Below, one piece after another: positions 43,521 to 55,384 of a stretch of 64,000 nucleotides of DNA. Origin of the DNA: Sabellastarte sp. h YS-2021 (Eukaryota; Annelida; Polychaeta; Sabellida; Sabellidae); the NCBI GenBank assembly GCA_964017235.1, contig OZ024929.1, positions 29,137,464-29,201,463 of the forward strand, given 5' to 3'. The position numbers and the translations under genes are program-made. How positions within the stretch are numbered: the first letter of the stretch is position 1; every line of letters begins with the position of its first letter. A model generated the notes under the pieces. It was not told where the DNA came from, did not search any database, and saw only the letters and a list, made by a program, of their open reading frames with translations.

Positions 43521-45558
43521 ATCAGTCATACCAGTGGGAGGCAGACTCAGGCGTTTTCTTACCCAGTGGGAACATCAAGGGGCCCACCGGTCTATGCTCA
43601 GTCTACTCAGGGACGGTTACAAACTACCTTTCAGAGAACGCCCAAACCTGTCCAGGGTGCCCTGCATCACCAGTGGTTATGCAGGCTCCGACAGACAAAG
43701 TGCCTTATTGACCTCTATTCAAGACCTGCTGCACAAAGGCGCTATCGAAGTCGTGCACACTCAAAACAGTCTAGGATTCTACAGTCGGCTGTTCCTGGTC
43801 CCAAAACCAGGCAATCGCTGGAGGCCAGTTATAGACTTAAGTTCACTAAACAAGTTCCTGGTCATACCAAAGTTCAAGATGGAGACCCCAGAATCGATAC
43901 GGGCCTCCCTCAGGAAAGGAGAATGGGTTACCTCTATAGATCTCACGGACGCATACCTACATGTACCTATCCATACCCACTCTCAAAAATATCTCAGATT
44001 CCACCACAAAGGCGTCACCTACCAGTTTGTCAGTCTACCCTTTGGTCTGGCTACAGCTCCTCTAGTTTTTACCAGCCTTGTGAAGGAGGTAAAACTACTG
44101 GCACTACAAGGAATCAGACTACACCAATATTTAGACGACTGGTTAATCCGTGCCCCCTCCAAGGAGGAGTGCCACTCACAAACACAAGCACTACTCAGTC
44201 TGTTGAAGGACTTCGGCTTTGTAGTAAACCTCAGGAAGTCAGAACTCCGTCCCTCGAAGAGGTTCGACTTCCTAGGATACCATTTTTTACTGGACTTGGC
44301 TCTTGTGAGGCCCACGCAAGACAGATGGACAAAACTTCAGGAAATGTTTCATCGCCTCTCAAAGAAGTCTGTTATCAGTGCAAGGACTCTTATGTCCACC
44401 ATTGGATTGCTTGCATCAACAGAGAAGACTGTAAAATTGGGCAGGATGCATATGAGACCTTTTCAGTGGCATCTCAAGAATCACTGGAAATATCCGATGC
44501 CTCTGGACACACCAGTCCCCTGGAATCAGAAAATGATACAACACGGGGAATGGTGGTTAGACCATCAAAATGTGCTACAAGGAGAATTTCTCCATCCCAG
44601 GGAACACGAAAAACTAATATTTACAGACGCCTCAAACGCAGGTTGGGGCGCTCACTCAGGTCAAGACTCTACAGGAGGTCTCTGGTCTCATCTAGAAAAG
44701 CATCTACACATCAACCTATTAGAAATGAAGGCGGTTTTTCTGGCACTACAATTTTTCAAAAAGACTTGTCAAAACAATCAAGTCCTCATCGCCTCAGACA
44801 ACACCTCATTGGTGGCATACATCAACAAACAGGGCGGCACTCGATCAGCAGAACTTTGTGCCCTAATGTGGAGAATCCTAACATGGTGCAATCAGAACAA
44901 TGTGACACTCCGAGCACGACACATCCCGGGATCACTCAACGTAATAGCGGACGGCCTCTCCAGGAGGAACCAGATCCAATCAACAGAATGGTCCCTCTCT
45001 CCACAAATCTTCAAACAAATTTCCAAACTTTGGGAGAGTCCCCAAGTGGACCTATTCGCAACCAGCCTGAACACAAAACTCCCTCTCTACGTCTCCCCAA
45101 TTCCAGACCCTCAGGCATGGGCTGTGGATGCCCTGAACATTCCATGGGAAAACCTGGTTGCGTACGCTTTCCCTCCCACCGCCCTGCTGCCCAAGGTTGT
45201 ACAAAAACTCCAATCCCAGATCTGCAGGATAATTCTCATCGCCCCAGGTTGGCCAACAAAATCATGGTTTTGGGATCTAGTGGAGATGTCTCTGGACATA
45301 CCAAGAGAACTACCACCCACTCGCACTCTGCTCAAACAGCCACTGAACAACCAATACCATGCAAACCCAGCCTCCCTCAATCTCCATGTGTGGTATCTAG
45401 GAGTTCACCCCTCAAAGAACGCGGGTTCACTGCAGAAGTGGCAGAAAGAATTGCTGCTCCTCAAAGACTCTCAACGAGAGCCATCTACTCCTCAAAATGG
45501 ACAGTTTTTCAAAAATGGTGCAAAGAGGAACAGGTGGACTTCAGGAATCCATCTATAA
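43375..45558 (+). CDS. DIRS reverse transcriptase / RNase H / methyltransferase-like protein (intact frame)
   Basis: 727 codons without a stop. After the repeats and a pre-RT segment come YSRLFLVPKPGNRWRPVIDL (about residue 135), TSIDLTDAYLHVPIH (first catalytic Asp), LPFGLATAPLVF and HQYLDDWLIRA (Y-L-D-D box). RNase H shows IFTDASNAGWGAH (residues about 415-430), LLEMKAVFLAL, ASDNTSLVAYINKQGGTRSA and ARHIPGSLNVIADGLSRR. The C-terminal part (VDLFATSLNTKLPLYVSP, IIIAPxWP-type IILIAPGWPTKSWF) is the DIRS methyltransferase-like region. The true start may lie upstream; the first ATG falls within the repeats. The 3' end overlaps the recombinase frame. Confidence 0.94.
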   Translation: MCIVPSGEGKDSLCTVPSGEGKDSLCTVPSGEGKDSLCIVPSGEGKDSKSVIPVGGRLRRFLTQWEHQGAHRSMLSLLRDGYKLPFRERPNLSRVPCITSGYAGSDRQSALLTSIQDLLHKGAIEVVHTQNSLGFYSRLFLVPKPGNRWRPVIDLSSLNKFLVIPKFKMETPESIRASLRKGEWVTSIDLTDAYLHVPIHTHSQKYLRFHHKGVTYQFVSLPFGLATAPLVFTSLVKEVKLLALQGIRLHQYLDDWLIRAPSKEECHSQTQALLSLLKDFGFVVNLRKSELRPSKRFDFLGYHFLLDLALVRPTQDRWTKLQEMFHRLSKKSVISARTLMSTIGLLASTEKTVKLGRMHMRPFQWHLKNHWKYPMPLDTPVPWNQKMIQHGEWWLDHQNVLQGEFLHPREHEKLIFTDASNAGWGAHSGQDSTGGLWSHLEKHLHINLLEMKAVFLALQFFKKTCQNNQVLIASDNTSLVAYINKQGGTRSAELCALMWRILTWCNQNNVTLRARHIPGSLNVIADGLSRRNQIQSTEWSLSPQIFKQISKLWESPQVDLFATSLNTKLPLYVSPIPDPQAWAVDALNIPWENLVAYAFPPTALLPKVVQKLQSQICRIILIAPGWPTKSWFWDLVEMSLDIPRELPPTRTLLKQPLNNQYHANPASLNLHVWYLGVHPSKNAGSLQKWQKELLLLKDSQREPSTPQNGQFFKNGAKRNRWTSGIHL

Positions 45559-46373
45559 GTGACATATGCAACTTCTTCTGGTACCTTTTCAATGTGCTGA
45601 ACCGTTACCCTTCCACAATCGAAGGTTACAGAACAGCTATCGCAGACACCTTAGGTAATACAAAACAAAACATTAGCAACAACGTGGACATTGCCAGACT
45701 CATTGCCAGTTTCTATAGGGACAAACCTAAGAGTTCCAGGAACTTTCCGAAGTGGAATTTATCTATCGTCCTACACACATTATTTCAGCCTCCTTTTGAA
45801 CCACAGGAGCAAGCTGACCTCAAATTCCTTACTTGGAAAGTAGTCTTCCTCCTAGCCCTAGCTTCAGGAAAAAGACGCAGTGAAATTCACGCCTGGACTC
45901 TTGATGGACTTTTATGCCTGGGCGATTGGGAACAGGTCCAACTGGTACCCTCTCCCTCGTTCATTGCCAAAAATCAATTAGCAAAGGACGGACCGCAATC
46001 AATTTCTCCAGTAGTAATTCCCACCTTGAAGTACAACCAAGACTCCAAGGACACGGATATCCTCCTCTGCCCTATCAGGGCCCTCAGGTGTTACCTGGAC
46101 AGAACCAGAGACGTAAGAGGGAATAGACAATTGTTGTTTATCTCTTTTAAACAGGGCCACACTAAGGATATTCAGGGCTCCACCATTTCATCTTGGATTA
46201 AAAACACCATAAAATTCTGTTACTCCAAGGTAGACAATGCAGACATGGACTTATTAGGGGTAAAAGCCCATGATGTCAGAGCGTTTGCGGCCTCCAAGGC
46301 CTTTTACGGAGGGGTCTCCATCGATCAGATTATGCAAGCCTGCCATTGGAAATCACACAACACTAGGTTCTAA
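45351..46373 (+). pseudogene. DIRS tyrosine recombinase, stops just before the catalytic tyrosine
   Basis: It lies in another frame from the RT, overlapping its last 200 bases. FTAEVAERIAAPQRLSTRAI starts the core-binding half. The catalytic half has LLALASGKRRSEIHAWTLDG (Arg I), KAHDVRAFAASKAF (H-x-x-R) and QIMQACHWKSHNTRF followed by TAA at 46371-46373. Immediately downstream TTCACTAGGTTCTACCTCAA repeats CACTAGGTTCTA from 46362; the second copy, in another frame, holds F-Y-L, with the expected catalytic Tyr. A short tandem duplication therefore created the stop. The open frame extends upstream to 43341, but that part is a shadow of the RT. Confidence 0.88.
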
Positions 46374-47082
46374 ATCACTTCACTAGGTTCTACCTCAAGG
46401 ACCTAGCTGGACAAGATCAGACAGAAGGCTCCTACCACCTGGGCGCCTTCATCGCAGCACAGCAGGTGATGCCTCCTTCCACATCAGCTCCAAGGACAAA
46501 AAAAGGGGGGGGGGGACAAAACCGGGAACCGTGTAGATGGGGCGTGTCAGAACCCTGACACCATAGAGCGGACCTTCCACCCTGCTTCAGGTAACTAACT
46601 TAGCTTTATGTTTTTTGCTTTTTCGTACCGGCTGTATCACTTTCCTGCTTACCATTAAGTTACCAGGAGTAATTTTAATTTCCATTTTCTTATGAATTTA
46701 ACTTAAGTTATACTTTTCTGTATCTCTTAACCTTATTTTCCTAAGAATTTTCTTGTGTCGTATGAGTGTTCCTTAACACTTTTTTCATCGTACTTTGTGT
46801 ACTTTGTGTTTTCAGATTCTTTGCTGCTTGGAGTGCCTACACTGGCGGTGCCAGACCAAGACGGTGCTTTCTCCCCTTGGTCTCTCATCTCAACCACAGG
46901 AGAGCTGGAGAACTCCCCTCGGTCGTCGATGAGCTCCTACAATCTGGACTACATCGAGGCCTTCTTCCTCCACCCTGGTCTCCGAATGCTCGCCTAGATG
47001 GTTGTTGCTGCCTTTGCCAGAAAGACTTTTCTTTTATGCCAGTGCCAGTCTACCCAGTCATCCGAGTATGCTGGGATTCAGC
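46374..47082 (+). other. DIRS 3' region between recombinase and internal complementary region
   Basis: The first 130 bases are the cut-off recombinase tail (DLAGQDQTEG, GAFIAAQQ in a shifted frame). A G-run follows (46504-46514), then sequence with CTGGCGGTGCCAGACCAAGA. The two small open stretches there (46755-47101) overlap in different frames and look fortuitous. Confidence 0.6.
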
Positions 47083-47175
47083 ATATTGTTACAATAGGTA
47101 GGACTATTGTAGCATAATAAAATTGGAAATTTTATTTTAAATGTAGCTTTTATAAGCTACAATACCTACCTATTG
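47083..47175. repeat. DIRS internal complementary region
   Basis: GCATATTGTTACAATAGGTA, then GGACTATTGTAGCATAATAA is the complement of the left end. AAATTTTATTTTAAATGTAG and CTTTTATAAGCTACAATACC is the complement of the right end. Together they form the joint of the circularised element, as expected for DIRS. Confidence 0.92.
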
Positions 47176-47242
47176 TAACAATAGTACAGGCCCTCCCTGG
47201 TCCTCCCCGCTTGTCAGACTTTCCACTGGCTTGGGGGCTTGG

Positions 47243-47528
47243 TTCCAACAAAGTATGAGGAAGAGCTCTATCGAGCATCTGATAGGTTCCCTAGGTCATG
47301 TGGCCAAGCCAGCAGGTGCGCGTATACCCACACCGGTACTATATCACCGGCATTCCCCGTGACCAGTGTTCCGGATGGCCCCGGCTATCTGTATTTCACG
47401 GGTAATAAGTTTTCAACTTTTACTCCGGTTGGAAGCTTCCCATGGTCAACCACCAGTAAAGCATATTGTTACAATAGGTAGGTATTGTAGCTTATAAAAG
47501 CTACATTTAAAATAAAATTTCCAATTTA
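47243..47528. repeat. DIRS right inverted terminal repeat
   Basis: From TTCCAACAAAGTATGAGGAA to ATTTCCAATTT. The outer 60 bases (TTACAATAGGTAGGTATTGT, AGCTTATAAAAGCTACATTT) differ from the left end and are represented in the internal region, which lets both ends be defined. Confidence 0.9.
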
Positions 47529-48992
47529 TAAGGCTTATTAGACCGGGCCTGCATGGATTAATAGACTTGGTACCATTTCCCAGGTATCTGACTTTACACT
47601 TTGCAACAAACTCCCTTTAATGCTGCTGATCACCTGCAGATTGAGAACCTTGTTTGGGACCCTTCTTCTCATAAGGTTTGGATTGGTAATCTGATCTCAT
47701 AGAAGAGTACTGGGAGGCACCTGACCCAGGTCCTGGAGCACTAGAGGATGCATGATGCTTGTTGATTTTTTCTTCCACCTGTCACAGAGTAGCATCTGGG
47801 GACAAAAACTGACAAAACATATTTGCTGTACGCAGTTTGTTGAGAGTATCAGGTTGTACACCAGCATTGTGATGATCTAAATAAGAATCTCTTCTCATCA
47901 GTACCAGATTACCCCGGTGCAGAAAAAGGCTGTCAGCCAGCTGCTGGAGAGAAGTGCCTAAGGCAAGATAAATGGTGAAAATGGCTTTTAGGATCACATA
48001 GAGCTTCAGAGGCTTAGGCTGATGATTTCCTTTTACTAAGTTCACCGTGAAGTGTTATGCTTTCAAAGATACGACCTTGAACTTCAGTGGTGCATCCACT
48101 GAACCCAAGCCGCCAGGTTAACAATGTCAGAATCCTCTTTCTAGACTGAGAGTCTATATCAGAAGTTTGACCAGTGGAAACTAATGGTTCATAATCACAA
48201 ACTACAGATCTACCTTGTGTACCGGTGTGAACCAGTGAATGGTCGGTAGAGGAAGCTTTGGAAGCAGAAACCCACTGGGCAGTACCAGTTGAGTGAAGGG
48301 AGTCATCCTCGGGAGACCAGAACCAGTGGAGTGAGCTGGACCAGTCGGTGGAGCATGATTAGTTGTAGAAGTGCCCTTTCAAAACTGGGCCAGAATGGGA
48401 ACCCAGATCTGGCTTTGCTTTAGAACATTTTGAGTCTTTCTTATCATGCTTGTCTTTCTTGCGCTTAGTCTTCTTCCCTGATTTCTGGTCCTTAGGACCA
48501 GCCGGGAGCATCACCAAAACAGTGGCCAAAGCTGAATTAGGCTCCAAAAAGGGCTTATCAGAAAGTGGGAGCCTTTTAGCAGGAGATCCAGGTACCAGAA
48601 TCTTTGGCGTAGAGAATATATTGCTTCTAGTCAACAAAGCTTCAAAAAGGGGTAAACATTCTGCCCACTTGCCATCGGGATCTTTTGAGTCCATGACAGG
48701 CCTGTTATTGGATGGACCGGGCCGGGGGCTACCAGTATACAAAGTAATCTGCACAGACAACATATTTTCACTACCAGGGGGTTTCCTCCTGCTCTTCCTG
48801 TATTTGGGTAGCAACTAGCAAGCATATCATTTTGCCCCAAAGTAGTCACAAATCTGGCAGAGGTTTTCTTCTACACAAGCATCTTGCCCCATACCTTTTT
48901 CTCTATACCGTGCACACTTATCGTGGCAGTCAAAAGTGGCCATAATATCACAATATGACTGCAAGAACCCGTCATCTTCTATCCCTCAGATG
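47529..48992 (-). pseudogene. Old DIRS relic: gag-like region
   Basis: On the - strand the N-terminus near 48985-48835 has the Cys pattern (FDCHDKC, GQDACVEENLCQICDYF) seen in the younger gag. The middle is Lys-rich (GKKTKRKKDKHDKKDSK). At 47990-47820 LADSLFLHRGNLVLMRRDSY and LRTANMFCQFL correspond to LTNLVLIRRDAYLRH and LCNLCSAPV of the younger gag. Several stops and shifts occur. The relic breaks at 47529, where the younger DIRS enters, and continues at 40571 with the pre-RT part. Confidence 0.8.
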
Positions 48993-49420
48993 CTATGACA
49001 ATTCAGACCTTCTTTCGCAAAAAATCTTCATAAAATAACACTGTTTAACATGAAATAAAATTAAGTTTCTCTTAATTCCCAGCATTGCATAATGGCTATA
49101 TTATTGGAAATATGCTTTTAAAAATAAAACAATTTATTTACTCAGTATTTTGTAATTTTGCAGCGATCTAATTAAAACAACCAAACAAAGTAGCTGCTAT
49201 TTAATTCCTTTTAATTCCGAAACTACATCTGAGTATTGCTTTAGCATCTGCTAAGTCATGTGACCCCATTGGTATGGACTGGGATGTTGAACAATGCCAA
49301 AAAGTATAAACAAGATATAGAAGTTATTATTATTTAAATATGTTAAGATGAGGGGGCACTTGGTATGTACTTTCTCAATCAGGTAGATATAAGACAATAG
49401 AGTGCCTGGATATTTGGATA

Positions 49421-49422
<2 letters not shown>

Positions 49423-49470
<48 letters not shown>

Positions 49471-49477
49471 AAAAAAA
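49423..49477. repeat. Long poly-C / poly-A tract
   Basis: About 38 C followed by 17 A. Such a homopolymer joint is likely to be length-variable and prone to sequencing error. It lies between the DIRS nest and the CHD gene 3' end. Confidence 0.9.
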
Positions 49478-49479
49478 TC

Positions 49480-51764
49480 CTAGTAACAAGTATGTATGAA
49501 ATGAAAGAAAGTCTTTAAATGTAGTTTTTATTATGAAAAAGTGTCTTTGTATTTGATATAAAGGTCTATATAAATTCACAACACGTTACCACTTATATGT
49601 AACAGTACACATAATAAATATGACACTTTACAAATATACAACTTAGAAGTTGCAACCATTAATAAACACAGAAAAATACTTTTAAAGGCAGACCAATTGC
49701 CTATAATGCGATAATTATTTACAATATCTTCTATCTTAGAGATGCAAACTAAAAATACAGCTTTAAAGACAGGTTTGATATAAATAGTGATGAATTCTGG
49801 TTGAGTTGAAGGCATTTTACATCAAATTTCTCATTCCCAGTTTTGTAAATATCATGAACATAAACATGGTCAGCAAAATAAAATCAATCAAATTGTTTGA
49901 CCTTAGAGTCAGGAAACATGATCATTTGTTTTAATCATTCCAGTCACATGATCAACTCTCCGGAAAAAACAAAACAGTTTTTAATTAAGCTATCTCATAA
50001 TCTGGATTAACATGCATACTCGACCATTTTGCCTAAAATATAACTTGTCATAAACCAACATATTTTTTATTTCCGCAGAATTTCTCTTGTTTTGAGAATG
50101 TCTGACAATTCTGAAAATAAGAACACATACCACAAACCTGGGGCCTGTAAATAGAATCATTCATAAAACAACAAACACTTAATGACAATGTAACAGCACT
50201 TTTACTAAAGAATTCAGGGAGTAAATAGAAGCATTCTTTGAGTAGTCGTAAAACTGTCAGCATTCCGTACATTGTTATTACAGATTTCCTCCAGATCGTA
50301 AATGTGTATTCAAATGTCTCATTTACAACCACCTTACTGTACAACACTTCAATAACTTTGCTTTATATAACAATAACTTAAATTTAGTTAGATGTAAAGA
50401 GCTGAGGGTTTGCATAACTATAACTTAACAATAGGGTCCGAGTTGTCTTTAACTTTGAAGGGTTTTTACGAAAAAATTTAACAAACACTAAACTAAGATT
50501 TTGACTTACACAAGAGTTTACAAATGTAGAGTTATTTAAGAGCTAACAAATTTATAAGCAGAATGAAGGCTTTAACTTACAGGCCCCAGATTTGTCCCAG
50601 TTAACAAAGCAAGTTTTTAAAAAAAGTACAAGGGTATGTTTTCAACACATATTTTACCCTGATGCCAATAAAATGGCCGAAAAATTGGACTGGTAAATTC
50701 ATACTGTTTGAATGGTACCAATCCCAAGTATGCACAAGTTTGTACATTACTGTAAGTAGTACAAATATTGCAGACTGCACCTTTGAAATGCAATGAATAT
50801 CTTTGGTAAAAAAAATTCACTTCAAAAGTAAAAACAAACTTTAACGTTTTAACAACCACTAGCATGTATAAACAAATCTTGGATCTTTACAAACATGGTT
50901 GAGCGTTAAAATAGAAACTCTTACGGTATTGTTGATCAGTTATTTATCTCAACCACTGACCTCTCGATTAGTTTTAAATTCATTGGGATAACTACATTTA
51001 ATGCCCAATTTTTATTGCTTTTGACATCATTTCATTGAAACACAACTTGACAAACTAATTTATTCAGGAAAACTATTACTGGTGTGTAATTTGGAATGCA
51101 TGCCTTTGTCAGTCAAAAATACTAGAAATTCTGACAGAGAAACACCAATACAATTTGGAATCGACCGTTATTGTTGGTGCTGCCTAGTCACTAACCACCA
51201 CAGATAAACCATTTGTAGAGGTTACCTGGACAGACTCGGGTATACTTTGTTACCCTTAGTTCTAGTAATTTCAGTCTCACTCTTTTGACAGATGTTTTAC
51301 CGCAAAATAGAAAACATACCCAACACAGTCACAATGTGTTTGGCATTTGGAACATGGTCTCTCTGAAATTATCTGTGGATGTTTTCAGTTTACTTTGAAA
51401 AGAAGTCTTTTTCACAATTTCTTCTTTTTAAATAAGCTAATTAAGAAACCCTTAAAATAAAAGGATGCAAATTTACATCACAAAGCTTTTTCCATTCTGA
51501 ATTAGAATACACACCCTAATATCTGCACATGTTAGCAAAGTACAGCTATGGTTGGATATTAGACTGTCCATAAAATGAAGAATTTCGTACAACATCATCT
51601 GAAACCATAAATTTAGCAAATGAAAACCAGTCTGATAATCCTGAAGTCATGAAATTTAAAACCAGAAAGTTGGATAAAAGAGGATATTCCTGGATTTATA
51701 GTCTGTAGCACTTGTCTTTCTCCCATTCAGTTTTCCAATGTGCGTGTCAGTCGACGGTGATGAC
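49480..51764 (-). other. CHD4: Probable 3' UTR and flank of the CHD gene
   Basis: No coding feature is seen on either strand. In the - sense, AATAAA candidates occur near 49525 and 49612. The length of the UTR is not determined. Open stretches here are short and lack codon structure. Confidence 0.4.
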
Positions 51765-51814
51765 TCATTTTTTACCAGTGGCGGCCTCTCTCTGTACAGA
51801 TCCATCAGAATCAC
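51765..51814 (-). CDS. CHD4: CHD3/4/5 (Mi-2) gene, predicted last coding exon
   Basis: The acceptor is TTATTTCAGCAG|GT. Two bases complete a Gly codon from the preceding exon and then DSDGSVQREAATGKK and TGA (51765-51767) follow. If the first AG is used the exon starts at 51817 and adds one residue. The phase fits the exon at 54363-54656. Sequence alone is too short to prove homology; the call rests on phase, strand and order. Confidence 0.5.
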
Positions 51815-54362
51815 CTGCTGAAATAATATAATAGTTTCCAAATAAAAAATACATTTATGTAATCAGTATGGAGAGCTGAATATTACAAATTAAATACAAA
51901 AGATATAAAACATTTTTTACAAGGGTTAAACTGGCAAAGAGTGTTTCCAAGTGTGGCAAATGTATTTTCAAGTGATTTAAGGTTGGGAGATATACTCCCT
52001 GCAAGTGTAGCTTTCAGAAAATGCATTATTATTTGAAGTGGAAAAACTGATTAAGCACCTTCAACAAATTCTTTATCCTATAGAGTAAGATACTGTATCC
52101 ATGAATACTTCAATCTAATCTGGCTGCCCAATGTGACCTAACTTCCTCAATAATACAAGTTATTCAGACACACTTTCAAGAGATTTGCTAAAGTACTTTT
52201 AAATGTCTATTTCCAAACATAATATCTAAACATAGAGTGTCAATGCCTTCCAAAGACAATTTAAAACATTGAAAAAACACACAATTACAAACATATGTGC
52301 ATGCACATGAACTGCAGTGACTTTGCAGATTCTCGCGGAATTTTAGGGAAGTTGCAATTTCCTTGGTCCAGTTGGAGATTTCAAGAATTGCCTGAAGTTT
52401 TCAAATTCATTGTTATATACATTTGAAAAAAGGGATGAATTATAAAAATTTCATTCAGGATGGCTGATTGTCAGGTATTGCCGATTTTATTTAATAAAAC
52501 AGATAATTGCCTCACACCAGCAGGTCATGTTTTCCCGGTGCGTTTGTTGGTCTGTTTGTGCTAACTTCAAAAGTAAAGAACCGACCTTGCTGAAATGTTT
52601 TGTACCTATTAAGTAGGATTTAACCAAAGCTTTCTAATGATCAAATTTTGGAAAAGATCTGGATCATACTCTGGATACAAAAACTCATGAATAATCAAAG
52701 GTTCCAATTTCAATGCCTTTGGCTTTCTTCTGTTTGATATTACTCTTAAGGTAATCAGTGGATCTTTATGAATTTTTTATGTTGTAGGACCAGGCCGAAG
52801 GAAAAGCTGTTACATTTAGGAGAGCTCATATTCTGGTTACAAAAAAAAATCCCAAATGATCAGAAACTCCCCCGGTGGAGGTCTGCACTCTACGAATGCT
52901 TTACAGTTTTATATAAATTACTGATTATAATCACCTATTTTACATGAACACCTTTTTACTTTATTACAGTTATAATTGTTTAATATAAATACAACAATAA
53001 TGAGTAAGACATATGTAGTTATAGTGTGCAATTATATATAAAAAGCCATACTTAATTGCAAAACACATTCAAGCAGCCAAACATACTTGAAGCACAGATT
53101 TTGTGTAAGAAAATGTAAAATTCACTAAAGATGGTGGAGCCACTCTGTGAACAAGATAAACAAGAGTGACTTTTACTGACATACTCATCAGATAAATGGA
53201 TTTACGGATAAATTGACTTATATAGGACAAGAATGACCAACAATTCAGTGAAAACTCAAGGGCGTTAACTGACCCCAAAACACGATAAATCTGGACTTAG
53301 CAAAATGTTTAAAAATCATCACCATGGCATGATAATAATTGCATTTCCATGTTTTCTTTATAATGGTACAAAATAGTGAAGATTGCTATAAACACAGACG
53401 CTGTTGTTCAAAAGATTTTAACTTTCATGGTCTGAACAGTTGTGATAGAGACCGCCAGAACACGTGTACATGTTATACATGTATTTTGTAAATGTTTTTA
53501 CATCATGGCTTCTCACTGCCCATTTTGTTACAAGTTTTACAATCTGTCAAGATCCCATTTCATATAACGTATTAAGAATCTTGTGTTTACCAGCTTTAAT
53601 ACCTCTGTGGAGATACTCTCGCTATGAATTATTGGTCATATTCTTGCATAACATTGAGAAGCAAACCAAAGTACAGGATTTAACTTGTCTCATGAGTCCT
53701 ACTAGAAATACATGACTACACTGCTGAAAAACCGTCCGACAAATTGAATTAAAAGTGCATTTCAAACTTGCAATGTGGAACAACTATGTTACTACTATAT
53801 ATTAGGTGGTACATAGTGGGTACATCATGTGGCTGTGTGGTCATCGATAAAAAATATTGGTAAAAATATTTAAAATATCGGCTGATATTGGAGGTAGTAT
53901 TATCCACTAAAACGTCTGATTCCGGGATACTGAAAAAGCTTTGTTGTAACATCCCCAACAGGAAGAGAAATTTATTAAAGCATGGTGGATCTGACTCCAA
54001 AACCTTTCAGATCAAGGGTTTATTTCAAATATTTGACGTGTACGTTTATGTGTACACACCGATACTGATATACGCCTTTTCACATCGATATCGGCAACCC
54101 TTTGTCAGAACAATAAATGTTGGCAGTATAAACAATGATGAACCCACCAGTGGAAATCATTCCAGGAACATAAACATTCTTTCAACTCTAGCAAGCCAGA
54201 GTAGGATAAGCTATTTTAAGCTACAAAATGACTACATATCTTGACATTACACTTTCTCTAAGTGAATAAAACATACTTTTATGCACAAGTCACAACACTG
54301 CTCCTTATAAAAAACACAACAAGAGTTGGTCGTGTGACAGAAGCCCATATAAAGCAGGTTAC
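51815..54362 (-). other. Predicted CHD intron, no features recognised
   Basis: AT-rich. Near 53860-54110 and again at 54800-55150 there are words such as ATCGGCTGATA and ATCGGCCGATA, possibly eroded ends of a repeat. No open frame with domain content is present. Confidence 0.4.
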
Positions 54363-54656
54363 CTGGTAACCTAGATAATAGGGAAATGGGAGAGATGGGG
54401 GATACAGGGTTCCTTTCACTGTAGGTGGGACGATTCTGCATATTGTGAATAAAAAACTCTGCCAATTGATTCTCCAGGGCACTGTAGTGATTACTTTGGT
54501 AAGAGGGATGGGGACTGGCAGGCTGAGTTTGGGCGACACATTTCTGCTGTAGAGAAGAATTGTAACAGGAGGGGGAAGTACTGCTGGAATAGGCTGGCGC
54601 AAGGTCTTTGTTGTGGGATAATGATGGTCCATTCAAGTGTAGTGTGGGTGTAACAT
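54363..54656 (-). CDS. CHD4: CHD3/4/5 (Mi-2) gene, predicted C-terminal exon
   Basis: The acceptor is TTTGTATTTAG|AT and the donor TTACCAG|GTAACC. Entering in the phase left by the 45-bp exon gives an open frame throughout: DVTPTLHLNGPSLSHNKDLA, then Ser/Gln/Pro-rich sequence (SSSTSPSCYNSSLQQK, ENQLAEFFIHNMQNR). CHD C-termini after CHDCT2 are disordered and poorly conserved, so homology cannot be judged by eye. Support comes from phase, length and order. Confidence 0.55.
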
Positions 54657-55384
54657 CTAAATACAAACAGTGGGATATTTATTTCTGAAGTCTGTCTTGG
54701 CTTTCACTTGAATCAATGGATTATTTGCAGTGAAGAATTAATCAATAATTACTCTTTTTCAGTGGGTACATTGTTTATTGATGTAAATATTCGTGGTTTT
54801 GGTAGAGGGTTTCCGATATCAATGTGCACAGATGTCTATCAATATCGGCACCTTTCATACTGCCTTAAAATTGTACTTATTAATTTCAAATAAAAATTAA
54901 ATCTGAAGAAATTATAAAATTTTATTTTTTGTATTTTTGTATATTTTAATGCGTTCTTAATCAGAACTGCCAGGTTTTGTTTTGATACCCTTCACTTCCT
55001 GTTAGAAGACATATTCTGTTGAAGATATGCTAGATTAAACTCTTTTCAGTATCACGGCATTGAACTGTTTAGCTGACAATATTATCTCCCATTATCGGCC
55101 GATACTGAACTAATTTTACATTTAATATCGATGTTCACACAACCAAACAATGTACCCACTGATCTAAGTTGTACTTATTTATTAGTAGCTTTCCTGATAT
55201 TCATAAAACAAGCATTCTGACGCATGCATTTATCTCCCGCCATATAAATTAGATGTACTAAAGATAACATATTTTAACAAGGTGCTCTAAATGTAATACT
55301 TTTCAAGTTATAATTGATTTGGTGCATGATTTCATAAATTTTAATGCATTAAAAATTATTTTAAAAATTCATTAAAAAAATTTA

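Larger units (their letters stand above)
40572..47528 (+). mobile_element. DIRS-type retrotransposon, structurally complete younger copy
   Basis: It has inverted terminal repeats (40572-40832 and 47243-47528) and an internal complementary region (47083-47175), which contains the complement of both outer ends joined. Three coding regions lie between: gag-like, RT/RNase H/methyltransferase-like, and tyrosine recombinase overlapping in another frame. This is the defining layout of DIRS elements, which integrate from a circle without target duplication. Flanks on both sides are the old - strand DIRS relic. Lesions: TGA in gag, and a stop before the recombinase tyrosine. Confidence 0.95.

Noticed and set aside
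43341-45350. N-terminal 670 codons of the 1010-codon open frame overlapping the DIRS RT
   Set aside because: It is a shadow of the RT frame with no recognisable domain; only the C-terminal part is the recombinase.
53888-54244. 118-codon + strand open frame next to a CHD exon
   Set aside because: No domain or splice context; lies in intron sequence with repeat-like ATCGGC words.
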